Assembly (NCBI RefSeq): GCF_900497695.1
Contig: NZ_UIDD01000001.1
Span: 124,001-188,000 of the forward strand
DNA from: Pseudomonas wadenswilerensis
GTDB lineage: Bacteria; Pseudomonadota; Gammaproteobacteria; Pseudomonadales; Pseudomonadaceae
DNA: 64,000 nucleotides
Direction: 5' to 3'
The position numbers and the translations under genes were made by a program. The notes beneath the pieces are model-generated. The model was not told where the DNA came from and did no database searches. It worked only from the letters and a program-made list of their open reading frames with translations. Within the stretch, counting starts at the first letter, position 1, and each line of letters opens with the position of its first letter. This document shows positions 39,298 to 46,950 of this stretch, piece after piece.

Positions 39298-39415
39298 TTA
39301 CATATGCTCCAACGAGGTATGCCCAGCTTAACTGCCTCCCCGGTCTGTCGTACAGGTGGCATTTAGCGCCATACTGCGCGCCTTGTTTTTCATTCCTACG
39401 CTTCGGAAGACCTGC

Positions 39416-40288
39416 ATGAAACGTACACCGCATCTGCTCGCCATCCAGTCCCACGTGGTATTCGGCCATGCCGGCAACAGCGCTGCGGTGTTTCCCATGC
39501 AGCGGGTCGGGGTGAAGGTCTGGCCGCTCAATACCGTGCAGTTCTCCAACCATACTCAGTATGGCCAGTGGACCGGAGAAGTGCTTGCTCCAGCGCAAAT
39601 ACCTGCACTTGTAGAGGGGATTGCGACGATCGGTGAGCTGGGCAATTGCGATGCAGTGTTGTCCGGCTACCTGGGCAGTGCCGAGCAGGGGCGGGCGATC
39701 CTCAGCGGCGTGGCCCGGATCAAGGCCGCCAACCCGCGCGCCTTGTACCTGTGCGACCCGGTGATGGGCCATCCGGAGAAGGGCTGTATCGTCCCGGCCG
39801 AGGTCAGCGAGTTTCTGGTTGAAGAAGCGCTGACCAGCGCAGATGTACTGTGCCCGAACCAGCTGGAGCTGGACAGCTTCTGCGGGCGCCGTGCCGAGTC
39901 GCTGCAAGACTGTGTCGACATGGCCCGCAGCCTGCTGGCGCGGGGCCCGGAGGCGATCCTGGTCAAGCACCTGGCTTATCCTGGGCGTGGTGCCGAAGAC
40001 TTTGAAATGCTGCTGGTGACTGCCGAAGGCAGCTGGCATATCCGCCGCCCGCTGCTGGCGTTTGCCCGCCAGCCGGTAGGCGTTGGCGACCTGACTTCAG
40101 GCTTGTTCCTGGCGCGCTTGCTGTTGGGCGAGGATTGGGTGGCGGCTTTTGAGTTCACCGCCGCCGCGGTGCACGAAGTGCTGCTGGAAACCCAGGCCTG
40201 CGCCAGCTACGAGCTGGAGCTGGTGCGTGCCCAGGACCGCATCGTGCACCCGCGGTTGCGCTTTGCAGCGCAGCCTCTGGCCTTTTAA
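39416..40288 (+). CDS. pdxY: Pyridoxal kinase
   Basis: The 290-residue ribokinase-fold enzyme phosphorylates pyridoxal in PLP salvage. It begins [21 protein letters not shown] and has the family's [18 protein letters not shown] and catalytic [15 protein letters not shown] (GxGD). Length equals PdxY. The start at 39416 is supported by homology. It overlaps the convergent thioesterase gene by 4 bp. Confidence 0.93.
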   Translation: MKRTPHLLAIQSHVVFGHAGNSAAVFPMQRVGVKVWPLNTVQFSNHTQYGQWTGEVLAPAQIPALVEGIATIGELGNCDAVLSGYLGSAEQGRAILSGVARIKAANPRALYLCDPVMGHPEKGCIVPAEVSEFLVEEALTSADVLCPNQLELDSFCGRRAESLQDCVDMARSLLARGPEAILVKHLAYPGRGAEDFEMLLVTAEGSWHIRRPLLAFARQPVGVGDLTSGLFLARLLLGEDWVAAFEFTAAAVHEVLLETQACASYELELVRAQDRIVHPRLRFAAQPLAF

Positions 40289-40770
40289 AGGGCGTCGCCC
40301 TTGAGCTCCTGATAGCGTTTTTCCAACTCCTGACGGATCAGCCGGCGCTGTTTGCCCTGCAGGAAACGGCGCTTTTCCTCGCTGGTTTCAGGCTGGCGCG
40401 GCGGCACCGCCACCGGCTTGCGGTCATCGTCGACGGCGACCATGGTGAAGAAGCAGCTATTGCTGTGGCGCACCGAACGTTCGCGAATGTTTTCGGTGAC
40501 CACCTTGATGCCGACTTCCATCGAGGTGTTGCCGGTGTAGTTGACCGAGGCGAGGAAGGTCACCAGCTCGCCGACATGCACCGGTTCGCGAAAGACCACC
40601 TGGTCGACCGACAGGGTCACCACATAACGGCCGGCATAGCGGCTGGCGCAGGCATAGGCCACTTCATCGAGGTATTTGAGCAGGGTGCCGCCGTGGACGT
40701 TGCCAGAAAAGTTGGCCATGTCCGGGGTCATCAGGACGGTCATCGACAGCTGGGCGTTTCCAGGTTCCAT
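40285..40770 (-). CDS. Acyl-CoA thioesterase, hotdog fold (YciA/ACOT type)
   Basis: The 161-residue protein has the hotdog signature [28 protein letters not shown] with the catalytic aspartate in the long helix, then [21 protein letters not shown] and [14 protein letters not shown]. Such enzymes hydrolyse acyl-CoAs of several chain lengths. The start at 40770 ([12 protein letters not shown]) is preferred to 40848. The C-terminus is a charged helix. Confidence 0.88.
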   Translation of the reverse strand: MEPGNAQLSMTVLMTPDMANFSGNVHGGTLLKYLDEVAYACASRYAGRYVVTLSVDQVVFREPVHVGELVTFLASVNYTGNTSMEVGIKVVTENIRERSVRHSNSCFFTMVAVDDDRKPVAVPPRQPETSEEKRRFLQGKQRRLIRQELEKRYQELKGDAL

Positions 40771-41094
40771 AGTGTGCTCACGGTAAGGTTGCGCTGAGGC
40801 GGGGTGGCGATTGCTATTCACGCTTCTTTCCCCCAATACGATTCCCATCTACGTAGACGGGACGCTGACAGCGGCCTTGCCGTCACGCTGTTTGTGCCAT
40901 TTGCAGCGATGCTTTGGTCGATCTGTTTCTTCATATTGCACCGGCTATTTGCGACAAGCGGCGGTGTTAACCTGAGGAGGCCCATGCAACGTGGGCTTCC
41001 TACATTTAAAACGCTATGTACCCGCAACTCAATCAGACAATTCATCGGGTGAGTTGCGGCTTGTCTCTGGATACCAGGTAAGGAGTCCCACGCC
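40771..41094 (+). promoter_or_regulatory. 324-bp intergenic leader with two hairpins before the CPA2 antiporter
   Basis: No gene is seen here. AGGAGGCCCA (40976-40985) can pair with TGGGCTTCCT (40992-41001) apart from one G-T pair. CCGCAACTCA (41022-41031) is exactly repeated inverted as TGAGTTGCGG (41050-41059) with an 18-nt loop, ending 21 nt before the ribosome site AAGGAG. The second hairpin lies in the expected 5' leader and could regulate translation; no known riboswitch class is recognised. Confidence 0.5.
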
Positions 41095-42855
41095 GTGCAT
41101 GCCATCAGCTTTATTCAGGATTTGGCAGTGATCATGCTGGTTGCCGGGGTGGTCACTATCCTGTTCCACCGCTTCAAGCAGCCCGTAGTGCTTGGCTACA
41201 TTGTTGCCGGCTTTATCATCGGCCCGCACACCCCACCGTTTGGCCTGATTCACGACGAAGACACGATCAAGACCCTGGCCGAGCTCGGGGTGATCTTCCT
41301 GATGTTCTGCCTGGGGCTGGAGTTCAGCCTGCGCAAGTTGTTCAAAGTCGGGGCCACGGCGTTCATCGCCGCGTTCCTGGAAATCGTGCTGATGATCTGG
41401 ATCGGCTTCGAGATCGGCCGCTGGTTCGGCTGGAACACCATGGATTCGCTGTTCCTCGGTGCCATCCTGGCAATCTCCTCGACCACCATCATCGTCAAGG
41501 CGCTCAACGACCTGAAGATGAAGAACGAGCGCTTTGCCCAGCTGATCTTTGGCGTGCTGATCGTCGAGGACATCCTTGGCATCGGCATCATCGCCTTGCT
41601 CTCGGGCATCGCCGTCAGTGGTACGGTGAGCTCCGGCGAGGTGTTCTCCACAGTCGGCAAGCTGTCGCTGTTCATGATCGTCGCCCTGGTCATCGGCATT
41701 TTGCTGGTGCCGCGCCTGTTGGCTTACGTGGCCCGTTTCGAAAGCAACGAGATGCTGCTGATCACCGTCCTGGGCCTGTGTTTTGGCTTCTGCCTGCTGG
41801 TGGTCAAGCTTGAATACAGTATGGTCCTGGGTGCCTTCCTGATCGGTGCGATCATGGCCGAGTCGCGTCAGTTGCTGAAGATCGAGCGGCTGATCGAGCC
41901 GGTTCGCGACCTGTTCAGTGCCATCTTCTTCGTCGCCATCGGCTTGCTGATCGACCCTTCGATCCTGGTCGAGTACGCCTGGCCGATCGTGGTCATCACC
42001 ATCGCCGTGGTGCTGGGCAAGATGCTGTCCTGCGGCATGGGCGCCTTTATCGCCGGTAACGACGGACGTACCTCGCTACGGGTAGGGATGGGGCTTTCAC
42101 AGATTGGCGAATTCTCTTTCATCATCGCCGCACTGGGCATGACCCTGCAGGTCACCAGCGACTTCTTGTACCCGGTGGCGGTAGCCGTTTCGGCTATCAC
42201 CACACTGCTCACGCCTTACCTGATTCGTGCTGCCGACCCACTGTCGTTGAAGCTGGCCAAGGTCGTGCCGGGGCGCCTGTCGCGGGTGTTGTCGCTGTAT
42301 GGCGAGTGGTTGCGCAGCATCCAGCCCCATGGCGAAGGGGCATTGCTGGCGTCGATGATCCGACGGATTCTGCTGCAGGTGGGGGTAAACCTGGCGCTGG
42401 TGGTGGCGATCTTCTTCAGCGGTGGCTATTTTGCCGCGCGCATTGGTGACTACCTGAGCGAATGGGTCAGTGATGTTGGCCAGCAGAAGGCCTTGATCTG
42501 GGGCGCGGCGCTGATGCTGTCGCTGCCATTCCTGATCGCCGCGTATCGCAAGCTCAAGGCGCTGTCGATGCTGCTGGCGGAGATGGGGGTCAAGCCGGAG
42601 ATGGCCGGACGGCACACCCAGCGGGTTCGACGGGTGATTGCCGAGGTGATCCCACTGCTGTCGCTGCTGGTGATTTTCCTGCTGCTGTCGGCGCTGTCGG
42701 CCAGCATTCTGCCTACCAGCGAGCTGCTGTTACTGATCGTGGTGGTCGCGGCGGTGGTGGTTGCAGTGCTGTGGCGCTGGTTCATCCGCGTGCACACACG
42801 CATGCAGATCGCCTTGCTGGAGACCCTGGAAAACAACCAGGAGAACCACCACTAA
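41095..42855 (+). CDS. CPA2-family cation:proton antiporter (Kef/YbaL type)
   Basis: The 586-residue membrane protein begins with GTG (protein MHAISFIQDLAVIMLVAGV) behind AAGGAG. It has the Na_H_Exchanger domain (about residues 1-390) with LGVIFLMFCLGLEFSLRKLF and GFIIGPHTPPFGL. In place of a TrkA-N/RCK domain, the C-terminal 190 residues contain four or more further membrane helices. The ion (K+ or Na+) cannot be told from sequence. Confidence 0.85.
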   Translation: MHAISFIQDLAVIMLVAGVVTILFHRFKQPVVLGYIVAGFIIGPHTPPFGLIHDEDTIKTLAELGVIFLMFCLGLEFSLRKLFKVGATAFIAAFLEIVLMIWIGFEIGRWFGWNTMDSLFLGAILAISSTTIIVKALNDLKMKNERFAQLIFGVLIVEDILGIGIIALLSGIAVSGTVSSGEVFSTVGKLSLFMIVALVIGILLVPRLLAYVARFESNEMLLITVLGLCFGFCLLVVKLEYSMVLGAFLIGAIMAESRQLLKIERLIEPVRDLFSAIFFVAIGLLIDPSILVEYAWPIVVITIAVVLGKMLSCGMGAFIAGNDGRTSLRVGMGLSQIGEFSFIIAALGMTLQVTSDFLYPVAVAVSAITTLLTPYLIRAADPLSLKLAKVVPGRLSRVLSLYGEWLRSIQPHGEGALLASMIRRILLQVGVNLALVVAIFFSGGYFAARIGDYLSEWVSDVGQQKALIWGAALMLSLPFLIAAYRKLKALSMLLAEMGVKPEMAGRHTQRVRRVIAEVIPLLSLLVIFLLLSALSASILPTSELLLLIVVVAAVVVAVLWRWFIRVHTRMQIALLETLENNQENHH

Positions 42856-42857
42856 GA

Positions 42858-42940
42858 GGCGCTTCCTGCGCGGGGCGGTTCGAATGTCCGAGGGGATGGA
42901 GCGGTAGCGAAGCGCCACGCGCAGGAAGGCGTGGCGATTC
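42858..42940. repeat. Long imperfect inverted repeat after the CPA2 gene
   Basis: CGCTTCCTGCGCGGGGCG and CGCCACGCGCAGGAAGGCG are near-perfect reverse complements around a ~40-nt centre. No U-tract follows, so it is not a standard terminator. It may be a processed 3' structure, a small RNA or a repeat element. Confidence 0.5.
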
Positions 42941-42989
42941 TACGAACATTAATAGCCAAGAGCCATTATTTTATGCGGTTATTTCTCAT

Positions 42990-43397
42990 TCAGCTTTCCA
43001 GCCAGACGTCCCGCGCCCAGTGCCAGACCGATTCCCAGCTGTCTTCGGTAACGATTTCTTCTTCACCGGACCACAGCACCACGGTGCCGTCTTCTTCGAC
43101 GCAGTAGTAGTCGTCGCCATCCTGGCAGATCGGGATCAGGTCGCGCGGCACGCCGGCATCCCAGGCATTGGCTGCCACGTCCGGCAAGTAGGTATGCGAC
43201 TGCGAGTCGGTGACGGTGACCGGCTCCAGGCTACCGTAGACCACGTCGCTGACCGTCAGCAGGAATTCCTTGAAGACGAACGGAATGTTGATGAACAACT
43301 CTTCTTCGATTTCGACCAGTTGGTCTTCGTCCGGCAACTCCAGCGGCACCGGTACCGGTTCATTGGCTTCTCGGAGCTGTTCGATGACTTCTTCCAC
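42990..43397 (-). CDS. SMI1/KNR4 (SUKH) family protein
   Basis: The 135-residue acidic protein has the SUKH pattern: an N-terminal helix with EEELFINIPFVFKEFLLTVSDVVYG, then DLIPICQDGDDYYCVEEDGTVVLWS and a C-terminal SWESVWHWARDVWLES. SUKH proteins often serve as immunity proteins to toxins, but this conserved Pseudomonas version has no toxin gene next to it, so a housekeeping role is equally likely. Confidence 0.82.
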   Translation of the reverse strand: MEEVIEQLREANEPVPVPLELPDEDQLVEIEEELFINIPFVFKEFLLTVSDVVYGSLEPVTVTDSQSHTYLPDVAANAWDAGVPRDLIPICQDGDDYYCVEEDGTVVLWSGEEEIVTEDSWESVWHWARDVWLES

Positions 43398-43459
43398 GGT
43401 TCTATCCTCTAACCTTTACGACACGCTGCGCGTTATACCCTAGTAGCCCGCTGCGCTAA

Positions 43460-43497
43460 AAGCAAAACCCCGGGACAAGCCCGGGGTTTTTTTGTGC
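43460..43497 (-). terminator. Intrinsic terminator of the Tim44-domain gene
   Basis: AAAACCCCGGG and CCCGGGGTTTT form a symmetrical stem with a 5-nt loop. It follows the 43510-44364 gene on the minus strand and has T-rich flanks on both sides, so it may act in both directions. Confidence 0.82.
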
Positions 43498-43509
43498 AAT
43501 GCCTCAAGA

Positions 43510-44364
43510 TCAGCCGTTCTGACGGATCCCGGCGACCAGCCAAGGCTGGTTTTCGCCCGGCGCGCGTTCCATGTTCCAGCTTTCGCTGAACACTTCGCCC
43601 TGGTCGAAGCGCGAGGTCTTCGACACACCGCTGAAGGTCAGGGTGGCGATGGTCTTGTCGGCACGGTCGTCGACACCTTCGAGCTGCACGTTCAGGTCGT
43701 CGATGTAGGTGGACTGGAATGCATCACCCAGGTCAGCACGCTCTTGCTTGAGGAACTGCAGCATCTGCGGCGTGACGAACTCGGCGATCTTGTCCATTTC
43801 GTTGGCGTCCCAGTGCTGCTGCAGCGACTGGAAGTGGTTGCGGGCAGCCGCGAGGAAGCTCTGCTCGTTGAACCAGGCCGGGGCGTTGATCACCGGGCGG
43901 GCAGCGGCGGCAGGCGCAGCGGAACCACCGAAGATCGACGGCTGGGCAGGCTGCTGGTGCACTTCACGCTGGAATGGCGCGTGGCCGGCGGCGGCCATTT
44001 GTGGCTGCTGCTTGCGACGACGGGCGGCGATGAAGCGGAACACCAGGAAGGCGATCAGCGCCATGATCAGGATGTCGAAGATCTGCATGCCCTGGAAGCC
44101 GTCGCCCATGAACATGGAGGCCAGCAGGCCACCGGCGGCGAGACCGGCCAGTGGGCCGAGCCAGCGCGAAGCACCGCTGGCAGCGGCAGGTGCGCGACCT
44201 GGCGCGGTTGGCGAGGCAGCCGGAGTAGCCGGGGCCGCCTGACGGGTCTGGTGGGTCGGCGCGGCGCCCGAGCTCTTGCCGCCGCCGAAGCGTTTGGCGT
44301 TGGCGTCGAGACTCATCGTCAGGCCGATGCACAGCGCCAAAGCGATGCTAAGAAAACGTTGCAT
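43510..44364 (-). CDS. Exported Tim44-domain protein
   Basis: The 284-residue protein has a signal peptide (MQRFLSIALALCIGLTMSLDANA), a low-complexity Ala/Pro/Ser stretch (about 30-65), a membrane segment (LAGLAAGGLLASMF, then IFDILIMALIAFLVFRFIAARRRK) and a C-terminal Tim44-like domain (about 150-284; FNEQSFLAAARNHFQSLQQHWD). The role of bacterial Tim44-like proteins is unknown. The start at 44364 begins the signal peptide; the frame continues upstream to 44424. Confidence 0.82.
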   Translation of the reverse strand: MQRFLSIALALCIGLTMSLDANAKRFGGGKSSGAAPTHQTRQAAPATPAASPTAPGRAPAAASGASRWLGPLAGLAAGGLLASMFMGDGFQGMQIFDILIMALIAFLVFRFIAARRRKQQPQMAAAGHAPFQREVHQQPAQPSIFGGSAAPAAAARPVINAPAWFNEQSFLAAARNHFQSLQQHWDANEMDKIAEFVTPQMLQFLKQERADLGDAFQSTYIDDLNVQLEGVDDRADKTIATLTFSGVSKTSRFDQGEVFSESWNMERAPGENQPWLVAGIRQNG

Positions 44365-44474
44365 AGAAGGGTATTCCCGTTTTGTGGATTGCACGCGCGT
44401 CATGGTGCACAGGTTGTAGGACACATGACCAGCGCCATAATGTTTCCAGCTTTTGCCTGAATTGTCTGTATACG

Positions 44475-44549
44475 CTGTAGGAGCGGGCTTGCCCCGCGAT
44501 TTGCGGTTTGCAAGTCACATTGCATCACGGGGCAAGCCCGCTCCTACAG
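44475..44549. repeat. REP pair (inverted, GGAGCGGGCTTGCCCCGCG type) overlapping the uvrD stop
   Basis: CTGTAGGAGCGGGCTTGCCC and its inverted copy form a 25-bp near-perfect hairpin arm pair. The right arm runs over the uvrD TAG codon (44544-44546), so the last codons of uvrD are part of the REP. Confidence 0.82.
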
Positions 44550-46727
44550 GGCCTCAAGCTTGGCGTAACCGAGCATCAGCCATTTGCTGCCCTCGGCGAA
44601 GTTGACCTGGACCCGGGCCTGGGCGCCGGAACCCTCGAAGTTGAGGATCACGCCTTCGCCGAATACCGCGTGCTGCACCCGCTGGCCCAGATTGAAGGCG
44701 GTCTGCGGGATGTTGGCGTTGGCAAACAGGCTGCTCGAGTTCTGCTGCTGGCCCGAGCCGAACGGACGGCTGACGCTGTTGGACAAGCGTACTTCCTGAA
44801 CCAGGCCGGTCGGAATCTCGCGTACGAAGCGCGAGACCTTGTTGTAGGTCTCGCTGCCATACAACCTGCGGGTTTCGGCGTAGGTCATCACCAACTGCTG
44901 CATGGCGCGGGTGATGCCGACGTAGGCCAGGCGGCGCTCTTCTTCCAAGCGGCCGGGTTCTTCCAGGCTCATCTTGTGCGGGAACAGGCCTTCTTCCATG
45001 CCGACCAGGAACACATGGGGGAATTCCAGGCCCTTGGCGCTGTGCAGGGTCATCAGCTGGATGCTGTCTTCGTGCTCGTCGGCCTGGGCGTCGCCGGCTT
45101 CCAGCGAGGCGTGGCCGAGGAACGCCGCCAATGGCGAAAGCTCGGCGTCTTCTTCGCTGTTTTCGAAGTTGCGCGCGGCGCTGACCAGTTCCTCAAGGTT
45201 TTCTACCCGGGCCTGGCCTTTTTCGCCTTTTTCTTCCTGGTGATAGACGATCAGCCCGGACTGCTCGATAACCGTCTGGGTCATCAGGTGCAGGGGCATC
45301 TCCAGGACCTTGGCAGCAAGGTTTTCGATCATTTCCATGAACGCGCCCAGGGCACTGGCAGCGCGGCCTTTGAGCGCCTTGTTGGCGATCAGCAGGCTCA
45401 TCGATTCCCACATCGAGACCTGGGCGTGGCGCGCGTGCTCGCGAATCGCTTCGACGGTTTTCTCGCCGATGCCACGCGGAGGTACGTTGATTACCCGCTC
45501 AAGGGCGGCGTCGTTGCCGCGGCCTTCAAGCAGACGCAGGTAGGCCATGGCGTTCTTGATCTCGGCGCGCTCGAAGAAGCGCTGACCACCATAGATGCGG
45601 TAAGGAATGCGTTCGCGCAGCAGCGCTTCTTCAAGCACCCGCGACTGGGCGTTGGAGCGATAAAGGATGGCGATATCGTTGCGGGCCAGGCCGGTCTTGA
45701 GCGCGCTTTCGATGCTCTCGACCACGTAGCGGGCTTCGTCGTGTTCGTTGAAGGCGGCGTACAGGCTCAGCGGCTCGCCATCGCCACCGTCGGTCCACAG
45801 CTCTTTGCCCAAACGCCCGCTATTGTTAGCAATCAGGGCGTTGGCCGCCTTGAGGATGCCGGCGGTGGAGCGGTAGTTCTGCTCCAGGCGGATCAGCTCG
45901 GCGTCGGGGAAGTCGGCCGTGTACTGGTGGATGTTCTCGATCTTGGCGCCGCGCCAGCCGTAAATCGACTGGTCGTCGTCGCCGACCACCATCAGGCTGT
46001 CGCCACCCTTGGCCAGCAGTCGCAGCCAGGCGTACTGCACGGCGTTGGTATCCTGGAACTCGTCGACCAGCACATGGCGGAAGCGCCGCTGGTAGTGTTC
46101 GAGCAGGCCGGGGTGGTCGCGCCACAGGTCCAGGGCGCGCAGCAGCAGCTCGGAGAAGTCGATGACGCCGGCGCGCTGGCAGGCTGCCTCGTAGGCTTCA
46201 TAGATGCTGCGCATGGTGCCCAGGAACAGGTCACCACTGGCCTGGATATGTTGCGGGCGCAGGCCTTCGTCTTTCTGGCCGTTGATGAACCATTGCGCCT
46301 GGCGCGCCGGCCAGCGCTGTTCATCCAGGCCCAGCTCGCGGATTACCCGCTTGACCAGGCGCTGCTGGTCGTCGCTGTCGAGGATCTGGAAGTTCTGGTT
46401 CAGCCCCGCCTCTTGCCAGTGCGCGCGCAACAGGCGGTGCGCCAGGCCGTGGAAGGTGCCTACCCACATGCCGGCCGGGTTGATGCCCATCAGCTGTTCG
46501 ATACGCTGGCGCATCTCGGCAGCGGCCTTGTTGGTGAAGGTCACCGACAGGATCGAGTGCGGCGAGGCCTGCACGACCTGGATCAACCAGGCGATGCGGT
46601 GCACCAGCACACGGGTCTTGCCGGAGCCGGCACCGGCCAGGACCAACTGACGACCGACCGGCGCAGCTACAGCCTGGCGTTGGGCGTCGTTGAGAGAGTT
46701 CAACAGGAGAGAGAGATCATCGCGCAT
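44544..46727 (-). CDS. uvrD: DNA helicase II
   Basis: The 727-residue superfamily 1 helicase unwinds DNA in nucleotide excision and mismatch repair. It has the Walker A motif LAGAGSGKTRVLVHRIAWL, motif II DEFQDTN, GDDDQSIYGWRGA, LEQNYRS and HSAKGLEFPHVFLVG, with the UvrD C-terminal Tudor-like tail. Its start MRDDLSLLLNSLNDAQRQAV is canonical. A LexA-like site lies about 30-45 bp upstream. Confidence 0.97.
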   Translation of the reverse strand: MRDDLSLLLNSLNDAQRQAVAAPVGRQLVLAGAGSGKTRVLVHRIAWLIQVVQASPHSILSVTFTNKAAAEMRQRIEQLMGINPAGMWVGTFHGLAHRLLRAHWQEAGLNQNFQILDSDDQQRLVKRVIRELGLDEQRWPARQAQWFINGQKDEGLRPQHIQASGDLFLGTMRSIYEAYEAACQRAGVIDFSELLLRALDLWRDHPGLLEHYQRRFRHVLVDEFQDTNAVQYAWLRLLAKGGDSLMVVGDDDQSIYGWRGAKIENIHQYTADFPDAELIRLEQNYRSTAGILKAANALIANNSGRLGKELWTDGGDGEPLSLYAAFNEHDEARYVVESIESALKTGLARNDIAILYRSNAQSRVLEEALLRERIPYRIYGGQRFFERAEIKNAMAYLRLLEGRGNDAALERVINVPPRGIGEKTVEAIREHARHAQVSMWESMSLLIANKALKGRAASALGAFMEMIENLAAKVLEMPLHLMTQTVIEQSGLIVYHQEEKGEKGQARVENLEELVSAARNFENSEEDAELSPLAAFLGHASLEAGDAQADEHEDSIQLMTLHSAKGLEFPHVFLVGMEEGLFPHKMSLEEPGRLEEERRLAYVGITRAMQQLVMTYAETRRLYGSETYNKVSRFVREIPTGLVQEVRLSNSVSRPFGSGQQQNSSSLFANANIPQTAFNLGQRVQHAVFGEGVILNFEGSGAQARVQVNFAEGSKWLMLGYAKLEAL

Positions 46728-46755
46728 CCGGCCATTTTAGGGGCGCAGACGACCC

Positions 46756-46771
46756 TTGGGCAAATATACAG
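46756..46771 (-). promoter_or_regulatory. LexA-like box upstream of uvrD
   Basis: On the minus strand CTGTATATTTGCCCAA resembles the LexA box CTG-N10-CAG, with the last base different. It is similar to the E. coli uvrD site in composition. SOS induction of this uvrD is inferred. Confidence 0.45.
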
Positions 46772-46950
46772 TAGAAAAACTTGCCACTGACGACCGGCCG
46801 GTCACCGGCTGCAGCCCAAGGCCTGCGCGCTTGAGCGCCTGCCGTCGGGAAATGCGATGAAATAATTATGATCCAGAGCAGTTTGGCCCGGGGGCTTGCT
46901 TGTGTATGCTCCGTGCACGTTTAAGGCTAACCATTACAAGAACACTGCCT

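Noticed and set aside
42771..43412. A plus-strand frame opposite the SUKH gene
   Set aside because: It starts within the antiporter gene and is antisense to a protein with clear family motifs.
44508..46790. A 760-codon plus-strand frame opposite uvrD
   Set aside because: It is exactly antisense to a clear uvrD and its composition is that of a mirror frame.
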